Assembly: GCA_964358895.1 (NCBI GenBank) | Contig: CAYHPR010000010.1 | Coordinates: forward strand, 1-27,482 | Direction: 5' to 3' | Length of the DNA stretch: 27,482 nucleotides | From: CAYHPR01 sp964358895 | Lineage (GTDB): Archaea; Micrarchaeota; Micrarchaeia; CABMEP01 | Shown here: in pieces, positions 21,984 to 27,482 of the stretch | Numbering within the stretch: position 1 is the first letter of the stretch | Layout of the letters: every line of letters starts with the position of its first letter | The notes under the pieces: model-generated | Told to the model about the DNA's origin: nothing | Seen by the model: only the letters and a program-made list of their open reading frames with translations | The model's database searches: none | Made by a program: the position numbers and the translations under genes

Positions 21984-22820
21984 ATGGCTTCTATTAGAAT
22001 GATTCCCGGTGAACCTGCACTAATTATTCTTGAGAAATCAGGAAAAAGAAATCTAGTAGTAGCTGATATGCATATAGGTATAGAAACTTCGCTCGGTGTT
22101 GAAGGGGTAGTTAGAAATTATATTAAAAAGAATCTAGAAAGATTGGAAAAATTGATAAAAGAAAATAAAATTCACAAACTAATTCTAGTTGGAGATATCC
22201 GCCACAGACTACCAATTGAAAAAGAATATTGGCAGGCTGTAACTGAACAAGAAGAACTAGATAGACGGATTGCGTTGGAAATTCCTGACTTGCTGCTCAA
22301 ATTCAAACAGTTATGTGACGTGTTAATTATACCTGGAAATCATGACGGTGCACTTAAATCATATTTTCCATCCGTAGAAGAAGTATTGATTGAAAATGTT
22401 GGGATATTTCATGGACATAAAATTTTGAGTGAAAAAATGCAAAAAGCAGAAACAATTGTAGCTGCACACTCACACCCTGCTGTAGTTTTCAGAGATAAAT
22501 TGGGATATAGAGCAGCAAAGAAAGCTTGGGCTGTTGGAAAGGTAGGAAAAAGTAAAACACGCGTAATAGTTGTCCCCGCATTTAATGAATTTATAACTGG
22601 CACAGGGATTAATGAGAAACAAAAACTTCTTGGCCCCTTGTTTAAAACCGATACATTTAAAGTAGAAGACGTAGAGCTTTACACACTTGACGGAACTGGT
22701 CTTGGAAAAGTGTCATCAGTTAATAATGAAGAATTTTTCAGCCAGGATGATCAAAAAAAATATAAAAAATTAAGTCCTAGGAGGGATGCATATGGGAAGA
22801 GGAAGAGCTACCCTAGTTAG
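21984..22820 (+). CDS. Calcineurin-like metallophosphoesterase (COG1407 type)
   Basis: 278 residues, binuclear-metal phosphoesterase fold. Motifs in order: DMHIG (Asp28, His30), GDIRH (70-74), GNHDG (118-122), IFHGHK (His143, His145) and AAHSHP (His162, His164). This set and the position of PAFNEFITG match the archaeal ICC-like COG1407 group, whose substrates are largely unknown. The C-terminal 50 residues are polar and poorly conserved (LSPRRDAYGKRKSYPS). The 3' end overlaps the eS26 start by 29 nt, and the eS26 Shine-Dalgarno lies inside this gene, so the two are one transcript. Confidence 0.85.
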   Translation: MASIRMIPGEPALIILEKSGKRNLVVADMHIGIETSLGVEGVVRNYIKKNLERLEKLIKENKIHKLILVGDIRHRLPIEKEYWQAVTEQEELDRRIALEIPDLLLKFKQLCDVLIIPGNHDGALKSYFPSVEEVLIENVGIFHGHKILSEKMQKAETIVAAHSHPAVVFRDKLGYRAAKKAWAVGKVGKSKTRVIVVPAFNEFITGTGINEKQKLLGPLFKTDTFKVEDVELYTLDGTGLGKVSSVNNEEFFSQDDQKKYKKLSPRRDAYGKRKSYPS

Positions 22821-23031
22821 ATGTAATGGATGCGGAAGAAACGTCCCGCGAGGAAAAGCAGTTGTCGATTACAGATCTGTCGTTTATTCAACAGATCTTA
22901 GAAACGCAGATGACCTTAGATACATGGAAAAAAGAAAAGTACATTACTGTGTATCGTGTGGTAAGTCTTTAGGAGTTTACGAAAAGAAAAAGAAGCAAGC
23001 GGAGTACAAACGCCTTAACCAATCGAAGTAA
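22792..23031 (+). CDS. rps26e: Ribosomal protein eS26
   Basis: 79 residues. GRGRATLVRCNGCGRNVPRG and KVHYCVSCGKSLGVY match eS26, with the zinc-binding quartet Cys11, Cys14, Cys53 and Cys56. It binds near the mRNA exit channel of the small subunit. The ATG at 22792 is chosen over the one at 22786 because the perfect AGGAGG (22779-22784) is 7 nt from the former and only 1 nt from the latter. The C-terminus is lysine-rich. eS26 is widespread in TACK/Asgard archaea and eukaryotes and uncommon in classical Euryarchaeota, which helps place the organism. Confidence 0.9.
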   Translation: MGRGRATLVRCNGCGRNVPRGKAVVDYRSVVYSTDLRNADDLRYMEKRKVHYCVSCGKSLGVYEKKKKQAEYKRLNQSK

Positions 23032-23035
23032 ACGA

Positions 23036-23527
23036 TTAGAACATATCTCCGACAAGATGAGACAAATAACCAATCAACCCAGCGAACGCTGTCACAAAAA
23101 TATTTGCATTCACAAATACTGCGATAATTGTACAGAGAACTGCATAAACAATCGCTGCAGATATACGATGTACAGGACCGCGATGTGGTGGGATAAATCT
23201 GTCAATTAAAAAGACAATGAAAATTGCAACGAACAATGATACGATCGCTGCAGCTAGAATTGGAATATCCGTATATCCCTTTAACAGATTCGTCGCTGTT
23301 TCGGTATTAAGCAGTAACAAAACAAAAAATAACACTACTAAAAATAAAAGTATTCTAAGCGACTGGCGTATCTTTGACTTCGGATGGTCAATGTCTGGCA
23401 TCATTGATCCTAATACTAATGCAACACTACCAACAAGCATATCGTATGTAGGGATATTTCTAAAAAATGTGATGAATAAGACTGTGAGAATCAGTCCGAA
23501 TATTGCATGAGAATACCAATGTTTCAT
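23036..23527 (-). CDS. YdjM-type (DUF457) membrane-bound putative metal-dependent hydrolase
   Basis: 163 residues with about five hydrophobic spans. Metal-site motifs of the family are present: an early His (HAIFG, residue 7), GSMMPDIDHPKSKI (40-53), PPHRGPVHR (113-121) and GYLSHLVGD near the end. The protein stops two residues after that last Asp (GDMF), whereas relatives usually continue about 20 residues past it, so the C-terminus looks shortened. It is convergent with eS26, with only 4 nt between stop codons. Function in archaea unknown. Confidence 0.8.
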   Translation of the reverse strand: MKHWYSHAIFGLILTVLFITFFRNIPTYDMLVGSVALVLGSMMPDIDHPKSKIRQSLRILLFLVVLFFVLLLLNTETATNLLKGYTDIPILAAAIVSLFVAIFIVFLIDRFIPPHRGPVHRISAAIVYAVLCTIIAVFVNANIFVTAFAGLIGYLSHLVGDMF

Positions 23528-23576
23528 AAATGATTATTAAAACAAAAGTTAAAAAATACTGATAAAATAGTCTTCA

Positions 23577-24962
23577 TCAGATAAGAATTGAAAAAACAAG
23601 TATTACTGCCAGAACTTTTAATGCAAAATAATTTCGACCTGACAATTGGAATAAATTAAAGAGAATTGAATCAAGATTATTTCGGCTATTAAGCAGTCTA
23701 TTTTCAGAGATTATATCTTTTGATTTAACGGTTTGTAAAGTGGATATTATAGAAGAAACAAATTTGAAGTTCAAGCGGGTAAAGATTGACTCCTTTATTT
23801 TATTGAACCGAAAGTCTACCTTTAAGATAAATCTTTTACCGATAGATTTATTGATTGAATGAACTATCTTTTGCATACGTATACGAAAATCGTAGAAGGA
23901 CCTTAAGGAATTAGCCACTCTTTCCTTAATTTTTCTTAAAGAATGGATTAGTTTATTTAGATTAATTTTAAAAATAGAAAAAACACGACCATACAACTGT
24001 TTCAGGTTATTTGATATAAAAGATAAAACGCGTTTAAGTCTTGATAAACTCTGTTTAATCTTTAGTACCATAGCGTAGATAGGTGTAGGTTGTAGGAATC
24101 TTTTGACATACTGAAACAGAAAATTTGAAGATTTAACAATAATGACGCTTGGAGAATTAAGCGAGAGTTTGTGAATTGTGCCGATCTTCAAATTAAATTT
24201 ATCTAATATATTAAAGAACGGCCTGGTTTCTCCGGGTTCTAAGGAACTACTTAGGTAATCAATGAAACTTTGATTTTGACTAGAATAGACGTTTTTATAA
24301 TTTTGCTCGTTTTCAACCAAGGAAAGATTTGGTTGATTTGTTGAGGCACTAAGATAGGGATCGAATACAAAATAGTTTTGTAAAATTGATCGAGAGGTAT
24401 CACTGTCCAGATAATAAAAAGAAGAGTTATGCTTGTTTTTTTCTAAATTAGCTAGAATTACATTCTCTTTTTTACTTGGTTTTTTTTCTTCACCAGTAAA
24501 TAGATAATATGCTTCCCCAGTTTTATTAGTCGCAGCAAAAAGAGATTTAGTATCTATATCACAAGAGTAACACTCATACTTCCACTCGATTAACAGATTG
24601 TGACTGACTTGGAATTCGTTTATACCTGGAAAGAAAACGTCCTGTGAATCATTCGTATTTAATGTATAAGGCAATCCTGTCTCATTTTGTTTATGGATAT
24701 AAAACTGCCAACCGAAACCTGTTCTATTACCTTCTTTATCAATTTCTCCCATCTCAGCTATCTGTTCAACCCAGCTACCAATCTGACTTTCTTTAAATTT
24801 AATAGCAATAGGAAGGTTATTCACCGCCTCCTTTAATCTGGCTCCTTGCTCTAGTTCTACAGAATAACGTGCCATACTATCTTTAAGATGAAACACAAAA
24901 TCAACTCGTACTTTTTGAAGTTGAATTGAATAAGAAGTTTGCCGCTGTTTTGAGTCAGTCAT
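23577..24962 (-). CDS. Hypothetical protein with DUF4430-like domain, basic helical region and C-terminal membrane anchor
   Basis: 461 residues. The first 135 resemble DUF4430: VEQIAEMGEIDKEGN, then TGFGWQFYIHKQNE and LLIEWKYE, matching the family pattern of a Trp/Phe-Tyr-x-hydrophobic-Asn strand and a closing IEWKY strand. The middle (about 140-290) is Asn/Ser-rich. Residues 290-420 are a long, strongly basic helical region with few acidic residues. The last 18 residues are a TM anchor ending at the C-terminus (VLAVILVFSILI). There is no N-terminal signal peptide, so this would be a tail-anchored protein. TTTTTAAA (about 24981-24989) is at leaderless spacing. Function unknown. Confidence 0.65.
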   Translation of the reverse strand: MTDSKQRQTSYSIQLQKVRVDFVFHLKDSMARYSVELEQGARLKEAVNNLPIAIKFKESQIGSWVEQIAEMGEIDKEGNRTGFGWQFYIHKQNETGLPYTLNTNDSQDVFFPGINEFQVSHNLLIEWKYECYSCDIDTKSLFAATNKTGEAYYLFTGEEKKPSKKENVILANLEKNKHNSSFYYLDSDTSRSILQNYFVFDPYLSASTNQPNLSLVENEQNYKNVYSSQNQSFIDYLSSSLEPGETRPFFNILDKFNLKIGTIHKLSLNSPSVIIVKSSNFLFQYVKRFLQPTPIYAMVLKIKQSLSRLKRVLSFISNNLKQLYGRVFSIFKINLNKLIHSLRKIKERVANSLRSFYDFRIRMQKIVHSINKSIGKRFILKVDFRFNKIKESIFTRLNFKFVSSIISTLQTVKSKDIISENRLLNSRNNLDSILFNLFQLSGRNYFALKVLAVILVFSILI

Positions 24963-25046
24963 GCTTTAAATTGGATAAATGTTTTTAAATACTACTAGCC
25001 ATATTACTTTAACAGTGGTTGGTTTTTTTTAGAAGTGTGAGTACTA

Positions 25047-25598
25047 ATGGCTAAAAGACGAAGATCTCCATTTGGATTCGGATTTTTCGATGACGAAATG
25101 GAAAGAATGATGGAAGATATGCTGAAGGACTTTAGCGAAGGCTTCAGAGGCATTGACCTAGGAGATCTTGAAAAAAGAGCGAGAGAAGGCAAATCGTTTG
25201 TAAGAGGTTATTCTGTAACCATTGGTCCGGACGGTAAACCAATTGTTCGTGAATTTGGCGACAGACCAGTTGAGATTGAAAAAGGTAAGAAAAAAGGAGT
25301 TAGAGAAGAAAGGGAACCGCTGGTAGATGTTATTGAAGAAAAACAACATATCAAAGTAATAGCAGAACTGCCCGGAATATCAAAAGAACAAATAAACCTC
25401 AAAGTCGGAGAGGAAAATTTAGAGATAAAAGTAGAGAATCCAGAAAGGAAATATTACAAATCTGTTAAGCTTCCTGCAAGCGTAAAATCTATGTCAGCTA
25501 AAGCATCTTACAAAAATGGAGTTCTTGAGATAATTCTTGAAAGAAAAGAACCGAAAAAAGACGAAAAAGAAAGCGGTCATAAAATAAAGATCGAATAA
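25047..25598 (+). CDS. Small heat-shock protein, Hsp20/alpha-crystallin family
   Basis: 183 residues; ATP-independent holdase forming oligomers in the cytosol. The N-terminal region is Arg/Phe-rich (RRRSPFGFGFFDDEM). The alpha-crystallin domain spans about 89-168, starting PLVDVIEEKQHIKVIAELPGI and closing with the hallmark NGVLEIIL. The extreme C-terminus HKIKIE contains the I-X-I motif used for oligomer contacts. The N-terminal arm has a repeat-free linker (50-75, FVRGYSVTIGPDGKPIVREF) seen in archaeal homologues. It is followed after 33 nt by htpX, giving a protein quality-control pair. Confidence 0.93.
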   Translation: MAKRRRSPFGFGFFDDEMERMMEDMLKDFSEGFRGIDLGDLEKRAREGKSFVRGYSVTIGPDGKPIVREFGDRPVEIEKGKKKGVREEREPLVDVIEEKQHIKVIAELPGISKEQINLKVGEENLEIKVENPERKYYKSVKLPASVKSMSAKASYKNGVLEIILERKEPKKDEKESGHKIKIE

Positions 25599-25631
25599 CT
25601 AAACAGAAAGACAGATGATTTAGGAGATAAG

Positions 25632-26543
25632 ATGAGGCAACTAGACATAACTATTTGGCTAACAACTTTCCTGGTATTTGCGTTTATAGCAGGAGTATTT
25701 GCAATTGCACTTACATTAGTTGGCGCAAAGGAAGTACTCGTTGCAGGTATTGCTTTTTCATTGATATTTATTGGCATCCAATGGTACATCGGACCGATTA
25801 TTGTCAAATGGATCAGCGGCGCAAAGGAGGTTAATAGAGAACAGGAGCCATGGCTTCATGAAACAATTGAAGAGCTCGCTGCTGCTTCAGGTATTCCGAA
25901 ACCAAAAGTGTGTCTAGTAAATAATCCAACACCAAATGCGTTTGCATTCGGCAGAACGCAGAAGGATTCTTATATTGCAGTCCATACGGGAATTCTGAAA
26001 CTTCTGAATAAAGAAGAGCTAACGGCAGTTTTAGCTCATGAGATTGGGCACATAAAGAATCGGGATGTTGTCATAATTACAATTGCGTCCGTGTTACCAG
26101 TCATCCTTTATTACGCAGTCTTGATTGGGATTGGATCGAAAAGTGATGATGACAGACCGAATCCGTTAGCGGTTTGGATTGGTGCAATTATTGCACAATT
26201 TATAGGCCAATTATTTGTTTTATGGCTCTCTAGACAACGAGAGCTTTTCGCAGATGCACATAGTGCAAATGTAACCAAAAATCCGCTGCCGCTGGCAAGA
26301 GCACTTGTAAAAATAAGTTATAATCTCAATCCACAGCGAGACATTAACCCTACTATGTCTTCATTTTATATCTCTAGTGGAGGAGCTGTATCAAATAAAT
26401 TGGTTGATGCGCTTAACTTAGACGATAGGGAAGGACTGAAAGAAGCAATTGAAAAAGAAGAAAAAGGCTCACTACTTGGCATTTTCAGCACGCATCCACC
26501 AACAGCGACAAGACTAAAAGCCCTTCTACTGAAAGATAATTAA
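25632..26543 (+). CDS. htpX: HtpX-type M48 zinc metalloprotease
   Basis: 303-residue membrane protease for quality control of membrane proteins. Two N-terminal TMs (about 9-31, 36-58), then AAASGIPKPKVCLVNNPTPNAFAFG, the M48 signature; zinc site HEIGH (His136, Glu137, His140) with the third ligand Glu204 in RQRELFADAHSA; two further TMs (148-168, 179-200) between them. TFSTHPP-type end motif is present as IFSTHPPTATRLKAL. GGAGAT lies 4 nt before the ATG. The Hsp20-htpX order suggests stress co-regulation. Confidence 0.95.
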   Translation: MRQLDITIWLTTFLVFAFIAGVFAIALTLVGAKEVLVAGIAFSLIFIGIQWYIGPIIVKWISGAKEVNREQEPWLHETIEELAAASGIPKPKVCLVNNPTPNAFAFGRTQKDSYIAVHTGILKLLNKEELTAVLAHEIGHIKNRDVVIITIASVLPVILYYAVLIGIGSKSDDDRPNPLAVWIGAIIAQFIGQLFVLWLSRQRELFADAHSANVTKNPLPLARALVKISYNLNPQRDINPTMSSFYISSGGAVSNKLVDALNLDDREGLKEAIEKEEKGSLLGIFSTHPPTATRLKALLLKDN

Positions 26544-26596
26544 GTTTAACAAGTATATAATTCGCAATGTCGACAAAACATAACTGGTGAAACTAC

Positions 26597-27112
26597 ATGA
26601 TAACCGTAAGACATTATAGAAGGCCAATAGCGGCCATATCCGTGGGAGGAGAAAAGGCAAGACTCACGCCAGGTGTGCTCTCAAAGTTCTCAACTGCACT
26701 TGCGTCGAAAGAAGTGAACGTATACGCTATTGGAAACGGTGAAAACTATCTTAGTTTTTTTGTTGATGAAGCAGAAGCAGAAAAAGCAACCCTCATTTTA
26801 ACTGATACCGTATCCAAAACACCGTACGAAAGTATGACAGTTAAAAGAAATATGGGTATGGTTAGTATAACTGGTGAAGAATTAGTCAATTCTCCAGGTC
26901 TTTTGCATAAGCTTCTGGCCCCATTGACAAAAGAAAAGATCAACATCTCTGCAATTACCTCTTCACATGATTCAATACTACTGATTTTCGAATATACGGA
27001 TGCTGAAAAGGCGTATAAGATATTGAATGCTTACATTCCAGTTAAGATCGGAATATTCAAACATGCTAAAGAACACGTTAAAGCGATAATAAAGAAGATA
27101 ATTCCGAAATAG
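26597..27112 (+). CDS. Stand-alone tandem ACT-domain protein (aspartokinase regulatory-like)
   Basis: 171 residues. Two ACT domains (about 12-70 and 87-145), each with the ligand-site turn after strand 1 (ARLTPGVLSKF and LVNSPGLLHKL) and the second-strand motif (VNVYAIGNG and INISAITSS). The arrangement matches the C-terminal regulatory part of aspartate kinases, but no kinase domain is attached and none is nearby. ACT2 is followed by a basic helical tail (HAKEHVKAIIKKIIPK). It may be an amino-acid sensor acting in trans. GGTGAAACTAC precedes the ATG. Confidence 0.82.
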   Translation: MITVRHYRRPIAAISVGGEKARLTPGVLSKFSTALASKEVNVYAIGNGENYLSFFVDEAEAEKATLILTDTVSKTPYESMTVKRNMGMVSITGEELVNSPGLLHKLLAPLTKEKINISAITSSHDSILLIFEYTDAEKAYKILNAYIPVKIGIFKHAKEHVKAIIKKIIPK

Positions 27113-27132
27113 CTTTCTTATCCTCTGTTTCT

Positions 27133-27480
27133 TTAATTTTCACAAATTTTACAAGCGTCTCTAAATGCGGCTGCATTTGCAATTATCTTAAGGGCACTTC
27201 CATCAGAAAATGCATAACTGCCTGGATTTTTTAGATAACTGGATACTTCGGAATCAAATTTAACCTTACCGGATTTGTATCCGATAATTGCTAAATAAAG
27301 ATGAATCATATCTGGTGACTTGCCGATATCTGAATTTGTTTTAATCATTGCTTCCTTTTGATATTTAGCAAGTGAAATGATACCGTTACACATCTTCTTT
27401 GTCGAACTTGCATATTGTGAACATTCAGAAACCTCCTCTTTTGGATTTAATGGTTTAGTGAAATCACTCTCGCTCTGCAT
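27133..27480 (-). CDS. Hypothetical protein, probably 5' truncated by the window edge
   Basis: 115 residues visible, from a Met codon at the last bases of the window to a stop at 27133. The frame is still open at the edge, so the true start may lie outside. Mostly helical with four cysteines (ECSQY, KMCNGI and CKIC at the C-terminus), the last pair as CXXC. No family recognised. Confidence 0.55.
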   Translation of the reverse strand: MQSESDFTKPLNPKEEVSECSQYASSTKKMCNGIISLAKYQKEAMIKTNSDIGKSPDMIHLYLAIIGYKSGKVKFDSEVSSYLKNPGSYAFSDGSALKIIANAAAFRDACKICEN

Positions 27481-27482
27481 AA

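Noticed and set aside
1..27482. CRISPR arrays, insertion sequences, prophage or defence islands
   Set aside because: No regularly spaced repeats, transposase, integrase or nuclease/defence genes were seen; the only mobile unit is the intein, apart from possible intron movement.

Overview
The window is archaeal. It carries ribosomal proteins eS6 and eS26, an Sm-like (LSm) protein, a Trm5/Taw2-family tRNA methyltransferase, a pilin-like protein with a class III signal peptide, HtpX and Hsp20, BHB-type tRNA introns, and TATA boxes with GGTGAT-type Shine-Dalgarno sites. The AT-rich base composition, the many small orphan membrane proteins, the PGF-pre-PGF-like surface protein and the pilin signature suggest a DPANN-type lineage (Micrarchaeota/Diapherotrites/Aenigmarchaeota-like), but the sequence alone does not prove this. 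Three runs of exactly 100 N (13365-13464, 15429-15528, 16771-16870) show a scaffolded draft assembly; each breaks at least one gene.

Layout. 1-2144 (minus strand): eS6, a type I-beta DAHP synthase with an unusual insertion, and a 60-codon gene that resembles the DAHP synthase N-terminal domain. 2257-4104 (minus): an S9 prolyl-oligopeptidase-family peptidase. 4168-4755: two heavily interrupted tRNA genes, tRNA-Ser(CGA) with three introns and tRNA-Thr(CGU) with two. 4782-5948 (minus): an unknown soluble/7-TM protein pair. 5988-8831 (plus): a small protein with a stalk-like tail, a membrane protein, LSm, a membrane-anchored class III nucleotide cyclase and another membrane protein. 8820-10220 (minus): a cysteine-patterned surface protein. 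10274-10936: tRNA-Ala(GGC), a small helical protein and intron-containing tRNA-Val(GAC). 11000-13364 (plus): PurU, a NUDIX hydrolase and an MscS channel. 13465-16888 (minus): four genes, two of them cut by gaps, plus a gap-spanning gene. 16892-20944 (minus): PEP synthase containing a 522-residue homing-endonuclease intein. 21049-24962: small membrane protein, pilin-like protein, COG1407 phosphoesterase, eS26, a YdjM-type membrane protein and a DUF4430-like protein. 25047-27112 (plus): Hsp20, HtpX and a tandem-ACT protein. The last gene (27133 onward, minus) runs off the window.

The most interesting locus is 4168-4755. tRNA-Ser and tRNA-Thr carry introns at non-canonical sites, including the T-loop. 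Introns at three different positions share sequence and a stem-loop architecture, which looks like recent movement of one intron family between and within tRNA genes. Other points are a Ser1/Thr+1 intein with an embedded zinc ribbon, three tandem twin-CX3C units in the surface protein, and a class III cyclase in a small-genome archaeon.

Expression signals are consistent. Many genes that start a transcript have a TATA box centred about 25-30 nt before the start codon and no Shine-Dalgarno site, implying leaderless mRNAs. Several others, mostly operon-internal, have GGTGAT/GGAGAT-like sites. This was used to correct several start codons.
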